This document shows positions 17,587-25,932 of a DNA stretch of 64,000 nt, piece by piece. This DNA is from an uncultured Victivallales bacterium. GTDB taxonomy: Bacteria > Verrucomicrobiota > Lentisphaeria > Victivallales > UBA1829. The first letter of the stretch is position 1; the number at the start of each line of letters is the position of its first letter. The notes under the pieces were generated by a model. The model was given only the letters and a program-made list of their open reading frames with translations, made no database searches and was not told where the DNA came from. The DNA lies in the NCBI GenBank assembly GCA_944391115.1, contig CALXSJ010000010.1, positions 1 to 64,000 on the forward strand. The letters are read 5' to 3'. Position numbers and translations under genes: made by a program.

Positions 17587-19259
17587 ACCGTTCCATTCTG
17601 ATCGTCATCTGCGATTTTCTCGTGTTGTCGGCAATGTCCCTGTCGATCGGCGTCGGGGAAACGGCTTCCTCGCCGGGAGGCGGGACGGTGATTTCCCGCA
17701 CGGCCGCGCAGGACGCCCATATTGAACAGATGCACAGGGAATTGAAGAAACGCGCGCAGATTCAGTCGGAGAAAGCGCAGGCGGAGTCCGAACTGGAAAA
17801 ACTCCGCGCTCAGCTCGCCCAGCTCGCAGGAGATGTGGACAGCCGCACCATGAAGCTGAATGAAACGTCAAAGGCGCTTCTGGCCGCCCGCATGACTCTT
17901 CGGGAAAAGGAAAAGACTCTGAAGAGCCGCGATGAGGAGCTGGCCAGACAGAATGAAGCCTTGAAGCAGGCGCTTGCGAATATCCGGGACGTTTCCGCAA
18001 AATATGAAAATGCCAGCGCGGAGCTTCGGCATTCCCGGGCAGAGACTGCCTCCCGCACCGCCGAACTGAAGGAGTCAAAGGCGAATCTGGCCGCCGTTTC
18101 CGGAAAGTTGAAAACAGCCGAAGGCCGGCTGCGGGAGACTGAAATGGGGCTTTCCTATGCGAAAGGTTCGCTGAGCCGGACGGAAAAGGAGCTTGCCGAA
18201 GCGAAGATCAAAGAAGAGGCCTCGACAAAAGCGCTCTATACCCGCGGCGTTGAACTGGAGCAGACGCGCGTGGAGCTTGCGAATACGAAACGCCTGCTGG
18301 ATGCCGCGGTTCGGAATGCCGGAAAGACGCAGGAGGAACTCAGGCGCATGAGGAAAGACCTGGCGGATTCGAATTCGTCGCTTGCGAAGACACGGGAAAC
18401 TCTTTCCCGCGTGACTGCGGAATCCAGAGCGCGCGCGGAGAACCTTGCGGAAACCCGCCGCCGTCTCGCGGAGACCGAGAAACTCCTGCGCAGTGAAGCG
18501 CTGGAGAAGTATTCCGCCGCAGCCATGCAGCTCACTTTCCGCCTGAAAAACGAGCGTTTCATGAATGATTTCCAACTGAATAAGACTCTTTATGCGCCGG
18601 TAATCGAAATCGGCGGAAAAACCTATCTGCCCGGCGCCTTCCGCTCGCTGACGGGGCTCCTCAAACGCTATGCCGGCTATACGCGGATTGTCGAGCTGGC
18701 CTACACGGTGAAGAAACCGGGTGCGCCGGGTGCTCCCGCGCTGCTGCCCGGTCCGCTCTGGTCGCTCAATGCCGATCCGCGGGCCTGTCTCTTTGCCCTT
18801 CCCAAACCGTCCGGAACGCCGTTGAAGGCGATCACCGGGGCGGATCTGAAGAAACGCGGACTGCAGAATCTCACGCTGTTCAAGTTCGGGAGCTTCGGCA
18901 CGGAATCGGCATCCCTGAACGGACGCTGTTCCCTTCCGCTGGAACAGGGATATTCCTATCTGCATATCCGGAATTCACAGCGGAACGGCAGTGAACTGCC
19001 TGCGGAGGTCGGCGATTTTGTGATTTCCAAGGAGGGGGAGTTCATCGGCGTTGTCGTCAGCGTCTCGGTCAACTCGCTGGAGGGCCGGGAGGACGCGCTC
19101 TGTTACCTCTATCCTTCCGTGATTGACCTGAAGGATGCTTCCGCTCTTCCGCTTGGCAGAAACAGGGGCGCCGAATACTATACCGGATTCACCGATGCGC
19201 TGCAGAGAATTCTGCAGACGGTTACCGCTTTGGACCGCGGGGAAAAACCGGGAAAATGA
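17583..19259 (+). CDS. single-helix coiled-coil protein with Asp in the membrane helix; degenerate protease-like C-terminus
   Basis: A 558-residue protein starting with GTG inside the previous stop. One membrane helix (about 4-23) contains Asp11 (ILIVICDFLVLSAMSL), placed like the proton-carrying Asp of ExbD/TolR/MotB. A long Ala/Glu/Arg/Leu-rich coiled coil spans about 47-315. The C-terminal domain (about 320-540) is beta-rich. It has segments that recall trypsin-like folds (GGKTYLPGAF near 345; VGDFVISKEGEFIGVVV near 476), but no GDSGG-type nucleophile, so it would be a non-catalytic relative. Together with the upstream gene it resembles a two-part energised channel with a long periplasmic arm. 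I do not recognise a characterised homologue. Confidence 0.6.
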   Translation: MNRSILIVICDFLVLSAMSLSIGVGETASSPGGGTVISRTAAQDAHIEQMHRELKKRAQIQSEKAQAESELEKLRAQLAQLAGDVDSRTMKLNETSKALLAARMTLREKEKTLKSRDEELARQNEALKQALANIRDVSAKYENASAELRHSRAETASRTAELKESKANLAAVSGKLKTAEGRLRETEMGLSYAKGSLSRTEKELAEAKIKEEASTKALYTRGVELEQTRVELANTKRLLDAAVRNAGKTQEELRRMRKDLADSNSSLAKTRETLSRVTAESRARAENLAETRRRLAETEKLLRSEALEKYSAAAMQLTFRLKNERFMNDFQLNKTLYAPVIEIGGKTYLPGAFRSLTGLLKRYAGYTRIVELAYTVKKPGAPGAPALLPGPLWSLNADPRACLFALPKPSGTPLKAITGADLKKRGLQNLTLFKFGSFGTESASLNGRCSLPLEQGYSYLHIRNSQRNGSELPAEVGDFVISKEGEFIGVVVSVSVNSLEGREDALCYLYPSVIDLKDASALPLGRNRGAEYYTGFTDALQRILQTVTALDRGEKPGK

Positions 19260-19334
19260 CTGCTGTCCGGGGGCTTGCTTTTTTCTGAACAGGGGCTATG
19301 TTCCGGATATGGGGAAAAAGACCGGACGGCTCTT

Positions 19335-20462
19335 ATGCTTGACACAATTCAGAAACTGGACATTCTTTCCGAGGATTCGCAGTACGACCTTGCCTGTTCC
19401 TGCGGTTCTCCCGGAGACAACCGCCGCACGCGGACCGGCGAAGGCAGATGGCTGTATCCCGTGCCTCTGGCGCGCGGCGGGCGCGGAATCATGCTCAAAA
19501 CCCTGCTTTCGAATATCTGTTCCAGCGACTGCAGATACTGCCCGCTGCGTCATGACGGAAGCAGTGTGCGGCGCTGCACGCTCTCGCCGGACGAGACCGC
19601 GCGCGTCTTCATGGATCTTCTCTCCCGCCGATGGCTTCTCGGCATTTTCCTGAGTTCCGGGATCGTCGGATCGCCGGACCATACGATGCAGCTGCTCACG
19701 GACACCGCGGCGATTCTCCGGCGGAAATACCGTTACAAAGGCTATATTCATCTGAAGATCATTCCCGGCGCCTCGGATGCGGCCGTGCGCCGCGCCCTGC
19801 AGCTGTCCACCGCGGTTTCCCTGAATATCGAAACGCCCGGGGAGAAGCATTTTGCCAGACTTTCGGATTACAAGAATTACCGGCGTGACATCATCGCCCC
19901 GCTTCGGCTCATGGCCGCGGAAACGCGGAAAGGAGCGCGGCATGCCGGGGTCAAATGCACGACGCAGTTCATCGTCGGCGCATCCGATGAAACCGACCGT
20001 GAAATCGTCCGCTGCATGGACGGCATCTACAACCGTCTGAACTTCGAACGGGTCTACTTTTCCGCATATCAGACCGGGCTCGGGAAACCCGGTCTTCCCG
20101 GCGAGCGGGATTTTTCCCTGGAACCGGGCGACCGTCTGACGCGGGAGCATCGGCTTTACCAGGTGGATTTCCTGATGCGCTCCTACCGTTTCGGCGCCTC
20201 CGAGATGGTGTATGACAAAAACGGCAATCTGGATCTTTCCCGCGATCCGAAGGAAGCCTGGGCGGTTTCCCATCCGGAATTCTTCCCCGTGCGGATCAAC
20301 CGGGACGACCGCGAGGCGCTGCTCCGCGTTCCCGCGCTGGGGCCGGTTTCCGTGGAACGCATTCTCTGCGCCCGGCGGAACTTCCGCATCCGCGCCCTGG
20401 AGGATATCGGAATCCGGGGCCGGCCGGCCCGGAAGGCGTTTCCCTATCTGGATTTCTCCTGA
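19335..20462 (+). CDS. putative DNA modification/repair radical SAM protein (TIGR03916 type)
   Basis: A 375-residue radical SAM enzyme. The cluster-binding cysteines are C62, C66 and C69 (CSSDCRYC). The N-terminus (MLDTIQKLDILSEDSQYDLACSCG) matches the family that is usually paired with a uracil-DNA-glycosylase-like protein, and this decided the start at ATG 19335. A helix-hairpin-helix-like motif (LLRVPALGPVSVERILCARR) near the C-terminus suggests DNA binding. The expected UDG-like partner (TIGR03915) is not adjacent: the next gene is convergent and is an inositol monophosphatase, with which it overlaps by 19 bases at the 3' ends. The reaction is unknown. Confidence 0.82.
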   Translation: MLDTIQKLDILSEDSQYDLACSCGSPGDNRRTRTGEGRWLYPVPLARGGRGIMLKTLLSNICSSDCRYCPLRHDGSSVRRCTLSPDETARVFMDLLSRRWLLGIFLSSGIVGSPDHTMQLLTDTAAILRRKYRYKGYIHLKIIPGASDAAVRRALQLSTAVSLNIETPGEKHFARLSDYKNYRRDIIAPLRLMAAETRKGARHAGVKCTTQFIVGASDETDREIVRCMDGIYNRLNFERVYFSAYQTGLGKPGLPGERDFSLEPGDRLTREHRLYQVDFLMRSYRFGASEMVYDKNGNLDLSRDPKEAWAVSHPEFFPVRINRDDREALLRVPALGPVSVERILCARRNFRIRALEDIGIRGRPARKAFPYLDFS

Positions 20463-21220
20463 AAGAAAGGAAGAAAACACTCGACCAGCGCAGGATTGCC
20501 GCAGAGAATTCCCTTTTCCGGATAATCCGCGCCGCCGTGCAGGTCGCAGACCCGGCCTCCCGCGAGCGAGCAGATCAGGGCGCCCGCCGCGATGTCATAT
20601 TCCTGCAGGCAGAGTTCCCAGTAGGCGTCATAGCGTCCGGATGCGACGAAGCAGAGGTCCAGTGCGGCGGATCCGCAGCGTTTGATGTCGCGGATTTCCG
20701 GCACGATCGCATTGAAGTAGGCCAGATTGTTTTTCTTCAGGCCCGCCCGGATGCATGCGAATCCCGTGGAACACGCGGCTTCCGAAAGGCAGCGGCAGTC
20801 GGAAACGCGGATCGGAACGCCGTTTTCAAAAGCTCCGTGCCCCGTTTCGCCGGAAAACAGGAGCCCGAGCGCCGGAGCATAGACGCATCCCGCAATCGTC
20901 CTGCCGTTCTTCTGCAGCGCAACGGAAATGGAAAAGCAGGGATGATGCTTGACGAAGGATTGCGTCCCGTCGATGGGATCGATCACCCAGCAGTATTCGG
21001 AGGCGGTTCCGGAACGGCCCGATTCCTCTCCGAAAAAAGCGTCTTCCGGATAACGTTCGCGAATGGCTCCGATAATGACTTTTTCCACGGCTTTGTCCGC
21101 GGTGGAGACCAGATCGTTCCGGTTTTTCTTGGATGCGACGGCATTTTCCCGGTTGTGATTGAAATAAGCCATCGCCTCGGCTCCGGCGCGTTTGACCACG
21201 GATTCGAGAAACGGTATCAT
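20444..21220 (-). CDS. inositol-1-monophosphatase family protein
   Basis: A 258-residue cytosolic phosphatase of the IMPase/SuhB/CysQ fold. Metal and catalytic motifs are present: GEESG (Glu65) and WVIDPIDGTQSF (Asp81, Asp84). The C-terminal QEYDIAAG carries the third metal Asp, with Tyr in place of the usual Trp. Full length for the family. The substrate could be inositol phosphate, another sugar phosphate or PAP; sequence alone does not decide. Monocistronic and convergent with the radical SAM gene. Confidence 0.9.
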   Translation of the reverse strand: MIPFLESVVKRAGAEAMAYFNHNRENAVASKKNRNDLVSTADKAVEKVIIGAIRERYPEDAFFGEESGRSGTASEYCWVIDPIDGTQSFVKHHPCFSISVALQKNGRTIAGCVYAPALGLLFSGETGHGAFENGVPIRVSDCRCLSEAACSTGFACIRAGLKKNNLAYFNAIVPEIRDIKRCGSAALDLCFVASGRYDAYWELCLQEYDIAAGALICSLAGGRVCDLHGGADYPEKGILCGNPALVECFLPFFQEKSR

Positions 21221-21632
21221 GACAGTGCTCCGCTAGTTTTTCATTCTCATGATGGAAACGGCCGCTTCCGGCTCATTCCCGCGCAATTTTCCGGGCGCCG
21301 GATGAAAATCCATTTCCGGGTTCCATTTCCGGCTGTGTTCCTGTGCTGTTCCTTTTCATTATAACGGATGCGGGAAGGGAAATCAAGATTTTTTTTTGAA
21401 ATCTTCCGGAAATCGCGGAAAATCGGCCGGCGGCTGTGAAAAAAAACGAAGATTCGGGCAGCCGCCGATGTCTCTGACTGGAAAAAAGGAATGTCCGGCA
21501 GTATTATATTTCCGGCGGCCGGACGGTGCATCCGGCAGAGAAGGGAAATGAGGGTGTTGTCTTGCGGAATGAGGATTTCCCGGAAGAAGCGTATTTCCCG
21601 CCAGAGGCGGAAAGAAAGGGCGATAAGATACA
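21221..21632. other. 412-base gap between divergent genes; long hairpin
   Basis: No convincing gene is seen. The stretch holds an AAGATTT/AAATCTT inverted repeat near 21386-21406 and a perfect 9-bp stem CGGCGGCTG/CAGCCGCCG at 21428-21436 and 21459-21467 with a 22-base A-rich loop. A TATTATATTT sequence near 21501 could serve as a -10 region for the esterase gene at 21633. The last hundred bases are purine rich and carry the esterase leader. Confidence 0.4.
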
Positions 21633-23678
21633 ATGAAGAAACAGGATGAAGCTATGGAAAGGATTTCGAAAATCAGAGTCTGGAATTTCGATCTTCCCCC
21701 CTATCCGCGGGAAGGTCTGTTCCATCTGGACATGTCACCCGATTGCCAGGTCAGCCGCTTTCTGCGTTTCGAGGCGGGCCGTCTGGCATGTCTGCATCAG
21801 CTGGATGTGATTGCCGACAAAGCGCATCTCCGGAGCTTCCAGAGGGGGCTGCGGGCAAAACTGTGGCGGAAATTCGGATGCCGTTACGACGGAGCCCTGC
21901 CGCTGGAAGTCCGCGAGTTCGGAACGATCCGGAAACCTGATTTCTCCATCACGAAACTGATTTATCAGAGCCGCCCCGGAATATTTGTCACGGCGCTGCT
22001 TTACGTGCCGTCCGGGAAGGGACCGTTCCCCGGTGTGATCCAGATGCACGGGCACAATCCAGAGGGCAAGTTCGCTCACAATCCGCAGGCCATGTCCATG
22101 GCTCTGGTGAAAAGCGGTTATGTCTGCCTCATGGTGGACGCCTTCGGCACCTACGAACGGGCGGATGTCTGTTACACGAAGGAGCGGCACGGCGGTTTTC
22201 TCGGCGCGAGTCTGTTCAATGTCGGGGAAACCCTGATGGGGGCGCAGGTCGTGGACAACATGCGCGGCGTGGACCTTCTGCGCAGTCTTCCGTTTGTCCG
22301 GAAGGACCGGATCGGCGCGACCGGAGCCTCCGGCGGGGGAAACCAGACGATGTGGCTGAGCGCGATGGATCCGCGCATTGCCGCCGCGATGCCCGTGGTG
22401 AGCGTCGGATCCTTTGCTTCCTATGTCTATGGTGTGAACTGCGTCTGCGAACTGCTTCCGGACGGGCTGACCATCACGGAGGAGGCGGGCATTCTGGCGT
22501 TGATCGCGCCGCGCCCGCTCCGGATCGGCAACGCGCTGTATGACTGCAATCACGATTTCAGCGTTGCGGAAATGCTCAAGACCTATCATCCGGTCGAGCG
22601 GATCTACTGGAATCTCGGCGTGCCGGACAACATCTCCTTTTATGTCTCCGACCGGGTGCATGGAATGACGGACCGGCAGCGGGAGTCCGTGCTCGGCTTT
22701 TTCGCCTGTGCCTTGAAGGGGGAGGGCCGTGGCAATCCCCTGCCGGAACCGGAATACGAGATTCTGCCGGAGGAGGAGCTCCATCTTTTCGCGGACCCGT
22801 CGGAACGGCGGAAATATTGCGTGCGCTCCATACCGGAACACTGCCGTCTGACCGGGGAGGCTCTGCGCAAAGCCTATCTCGGACGTCCTTCGATTCTGGC
22901 CGCGAAGGCCCGGCGGGAACTGAAGGACATTCTCCGGCTGCGGGCCGTTCCGTCCGGGAGGCTGCACCGCTATGCGGATGCGGGAGGAGTCGGGCGCGCC
23001 GCCCTGGAGACCGGAGAGCATCTGATTCCATTCCTGATTGTCCCCGGGCGTGTTTCCGGAAAGTTCCGCGTGGTTCTTCATCCGGAGGGGAAGGGGATGC
23101 TGGAGGAGGAGACGCTCCGCCAGGCCGCCTCCGATGGCGCGACGCTGATTCTGCCGGACCTGTTCGGAACCGGGGAGACGGCGCAGCCGAACCATACCAT
23201 CTGTCTGCATCATCAGTTTTACCGCCAGCTGCTCTGGACGGGACGCTCCCTGATCGGCGAATGGACCTTTGACCTGCTTGCGCTGGTGAACATGCTCCGG
23301 CGCGATTTCAAAGCCCGCGATGTCCGCGTTTCCGGCATCCGCGAGACGGGCTTTGCCGCAATCTGCGGGAATGTGTTTTCCGGCGGGATCGACGGCGTGG
23401 ATGCGATTGATACGCCGCTCTCGCTGCTTTTCGACTCCAGGACCTCCAGCCTGATCCCCGCGGGACCGTTTGAGAAGTTTCTGCCGGGAGGAATTTACTC
23501 TCCCGCCCTTTCGATGCCCGGATTCCTGAAGTGGGGCGATGTGTCCCTGGCGGTTGCCCTGGGCGCGGGAAAGGTGAATTTCATCTCGCCCCGTTCGTTT
23601 GACGGAACTCCCTGCACGGAGCGGGAGAAAAGCGCGGCGGAAAAGGAAATCCGCATGGTCGGGAAACGTCTGAAGTGA
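21633..23678 (+). CDS. tandem alpha/beta-hydrolase esterase (acetylxylan-esterase-like), second half degenerate
   Basis: A 681-residue cytoplasmic protein with two alpha/beta-hydrolase halves. The first (about 60-365) has the oxyanion segment QMHGHNPEG, the nucleophile elbow GATGASGGG with Ser233, and a late DRVHGMTDRQ that can supply the His; it resembles acetylxylan-esterase/dienelactone-hydrolase-type proteins. The second half (about 440-675) keeps the fold pattern (ILPDLFGTGET and VSGIRETGF at the elbow) but has Arg where the Ser should be, so it is probably non-catalytic. It is followed after 28 bases by a barrel protein and likely deacetylates imported oligosaccharides. No signal peptide is present. 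Confidence 0.75.
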   Translation: MKKQDEAMERISKIRVWNFDLPPYPREGLFHLDMSPDCQVSRFLRFEAGRLACLHQLDVIADKAHLRSFQRGLRAKLWRKFGCRYDGALPLEVREFGTIRKPDFSITKLIYQSRPGIFVTALLYVPSGKGPFPGVIQMHGHNPEGKFAHNPQAMSMALVKSGYVCLMVDAFGTYERADVCYTKERHGGFLGASLFNVGETLMGAQVVDNMRGVDLLRSLPFVRKDRIGATGASGGGNQTMWLSAMDPRIAAAMPVVSVGSFASYVYGVNCVCELLPDGLTITEEAGILALIAPRPLRIGNALYDCNHDFSVAEMLKTYHPVERIYWNLGVPDNISFYVSDRVHGMTDRQRESVLGFFACALKGEGRGNPLPEPEYEILPEEELHLFADPSERRKYCVRSIPEHCRLTGEALRKAYLGRPSILAAKARRELKDILRLRAVPSGRLHRYADAGGVGRAALETGEHLIPFLIVPGRVSGKFRVVLHPEGKGMLEEETLRQAASDGATLILPDLFGTGETAQPNHTICLHHQFYRQLLWTGRSLIGEWTFDLLALVNMLRRDFKARDVRVSGIRETGFAAICGNVFSGGIDGVDAIDTPLSLLFDSRTSSLIPAGPFEKFLPGGIYSPALSMPGFLKWGDVSLAVALGAGKVNFISPRSFDGTPCTEREKSAAEKEIRMVGKRLK

Positions 23679-23706
23679 CAGGGAAACAGAGGGGAGACGG
23701 AGGGAA

Positions 23707-25896
23707 ATGGGAATGAAAACGGAGGATCTGCCCGCGGGAAGCCGCCCGCCCGCGCTGCATTTTGAGCATTTCCCGACGCGCTGGCAGGCTGTGGTCTGGC
23801 GCAACTGGAACCTGGTTGCGCCGGAAAGGATCGGCGAGGTCATCGGAGCTTCGCGGGAAGAGGTTGCGGCGGCGGCCGCCGCGCTGGGACTTCCGCCGGA
23901 AAACCGGGCGAAGTTCGGCGAATGGCTTTCTTCCGGCTATGTCACAATCATCCGGCGGAACTGGGAGCTGCTTCCCTATTCCCAGCTGCTCCGGCTGCTG
24001 GGCTGGACGGCGGAGCAGATGATGTTTGCGCTGAAGGAGGATGATTTCCTCTGGTCGAAGCTCGGGCATCTGAAACCGGAGTGCGAAGAAGTTTTTTACC
24101 GCCCCCTGACGAAACTCGAGACGCAGGAAACCGGGGAGATCCGGAAACTGGTTTCCCGCCATTTTGCGGGAATGGAGCCGGCGGCGGAACAGCCGTTTGA
24201 TTTCAAGCGGAAATTCGGACGGAGAATCCGGCGGGAATCCGCGAACCCTTCTCCGTTCTCCCTGCGGATGGTCTATCCCTATTCCGCTGTTTACGGCGAT
24301 TTCCTGCTTCATCCGGAGAATGCGCTTTTCCCGGATGAAGTGCTGTCGGATTATGCCGCTTCCGGCATCAACGCGTTCTGGCTTCAGGGTGTGCTGTATC
24401 AGCTGACGCCGTGGATGGGAGCGGACGAGGAATGCTCCCGGGACTGGGAGATCCGGCAGGAAAATCTGCGCACGCTGACACGCCGTCTGAAACAGCACGG
24501 CATCCGCCTGTTCCTCTATATGAACGAACCGCGCGGCATGCCGGAGCGTTTTTTTCAGAGGCATCCGGAGTGGCGCGGCGGAGTTTCCGCGCCGCACATG
24601 GACTGCGTTTCCATCTGCACCAGCGTGCCCGCGGTCCGGGATGCGCTGCGCAACGGAATGACGGATTTGTTCCGGAACGTGCCGGAACTGGGCGGCGTGT
24701 TTGTCATTACCATGTCGGAAAATCTGACAAACTGCTGCTCCAAATTCGAATCCTGCTGTCCCGTCTGCGGAAAACGGCATCCAGCAGAGGTCATTGCGGA
24801 GGTCTGCAATACGATCGGGGAGGGCGTGCACCGCGCCAGTCCGGAGGCGGACGTGATTGCGTGGGACTGGGCATGGAAGGAGGAGTGGGCGGTCCGGGCC
24901 GCGGAGCTCCTGGATCCGTCCGTTATCCTGATGGCGACCAGCGAAACCGGACTTCCGACTGAATGCGGCGGCGTGAAAGGCAAGGTTCTGGATTATTCCA
25001 TTTCCAAACCCGGCCCCGGAGCGCGGGCGAAACGTCTCTGGGAGGCGGCACGCCGGCGCGGACTGCGCCTGGCCGCCAAGATTCAGGTGAACAACTCCTG
25101 GGAAATGTCCGCGGTTCCCTATCTGCCGACTCCCGGCCTGGTGGAGCGGCATCTCGCAAATCTGAAAAAGGAGGGGATCACCGCGCTGATGGCGAGCTGG
25201 ACGCTCGGCGGATTCCCCGGCGGCAATCTGGAACTTCTGGTACGGAGCCGGAACGAAATTGCCGCGGACGAATTCGGCGACGCCGCGCCGGAGGTGCTCC
25301 GCGCATGGGACCGCATGGATGCCGCGTTCCGGCTGTTTCCGTTCAGCAGTTCCGCTCTGATCTACAACGGACCGCAGACCTCCGGGCCGGCGAACCTGCT
25401 GTTCCTGAAGCCGACGGGCCGCAGCGCGACAATGGTCTGTTTCCCGTATGACGATCTGGACCGCTGGCGGGGCGCGGAACATCCTGTGGAGCCCTATCCG
25501 CCCGAGGCGCTGGAGGAGGCGTTCCGGGAGATGTCCGAAGGCATCCGGTCCGGCCTCGCGATTCTGGAACGCGCAGCTTCCGGAATCCCGGATACGGGCG
25601 GCGGCGCCTATGCCGGTCTTCTGGCTGTTGCGCGCACCTTCTACTGCCATTTCCGGAGTTCCTTGCTGCAGATCTGCTTCATCCGGAGACGGGCAAAGCG
25701 CAATGCGGCGGAACTTCTGCCGATTCTGCAGGAGGAGATTGCGCTGGCAAAGCTTCAGATGCGGGCGCTCCGCGCCGATTCCCGGATGGGATACGAAGCG
25801 AGCAACCACTATTATTACACGGAAAACGACCTGATGGAAAAAGTCGTCAGCTGCGAGCGTCTGATCCGGGAGCTGACGGGGCGTGTGTCCGGGTGA
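23707..25896 (+). CDS. cytoplasmic TIM-barrel glycosidase-like protein, family unassigned
   Basis: A 729-residue protein without a signal peptide. Residues 1-165 are a helical extension with HTH-like segments (RIGEVIGASREEVAAAAAAL; YSQLLRLLGWTAEQM). From about 195 the sequence follows a (beta/alpha)8 barrel, with YAASGINAFWLQG, GIRLFLYMNEPRGMP and GGVFVITMSENLTNCC. Glu in MSEN is a plausible catalytic acid. It is followed by a cysteine cluster (CC, then CCPVCGKRH at about 346-360) that could bind zinc. A helical region ends the protein. I do not recognise the family; GH20-like or GHL-type enzymes are the nearest impression. Encoded in one transcript with the esterase. Confidence 0.6.
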   Translation: MGMKTEDLPAGSRPPALHFEHFPTRWQAVVWRNWNLVAPERIGEVIGASREEVAAAAAALGLPPENRAKFGEWLSSGYVTIIRRNWELLPYSQLLRLLGWTAEQMMFALKEDDFLWSKLGHLKPECEEVFYRPLTKLETQETGEIRKLVSRHFAGMEPAAEQPFDFKRKFGRRIRRESANPSPFSLRMVYPYSAVYGDFLLHPENALFPDEVLSDYAASGINAFWLQGVLYQLTPWMGADEECSRDWEIRQENLRTLTRRLKQHGIRLFLYMNEPRGMPERFFQRHPEWRGGVSAPHMDCVSICTSVPAVRDALRNGMTDLFRNVPELGGVFVITMSENLTNCCSKFESCCPVCGKRHPAEVIAEVCNTIGEGVHRASPEADVIAWDWAWKEEWAVRAAELLDPSVILMATSETGLPTECGGVKGKVLDYSISKPGPGARAKRLWEAARRRGLRLAAKIQVNNSWEMSAVPYLPTPGLVERHLANLKKEGITALMASWTLGGFPGGNLELLVRSRNEIAADEFGDAAPEVLRAWDRMDAAFRLFPFSSSALIYNGPQTSGPANLLFLKPTGRSATMVCFPYDDLDRWRGAEHPVEPYPPEALEEAFREMSEGIRSGLAILERAASGIPDTGGGAYAGLLAVARTFYCHFRSSLLQICFIRRRAKRNAAELLPILQEEIALAKLQMRALRADSRMGYEASNHYYYTENDLMEKVVSCERLIRELTGRVSG

Positions 25897-25908
25897 AACA
25901 TCCCGGAC
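25887..25908. terminator. hairpin at the convergent gene ends
   Basis: GTCCGGG and CCCGGAC form a perfect 7-bp stem around an 8-base loop that contains the TGA of the barrel gene. There is only a weak T-rich tail, so it may be a partial terminator for the convergent genes ending at 25896 and 25933. Confidence 0.4.
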
Positions 25909-25932
25909 AAGTCTTTCCGGAGCGCGTGGTGT

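Noticed and set aside
17023-19259. Zorya-type anti-phage system (ZorA/ZorB)
   Set aside because: The order of domains differs: the coiled coil is on the single-helix protein, no OmpA-like domain is seen, and no ZorC/ZorD/ZorE-like helicase or nuclease gene follows.
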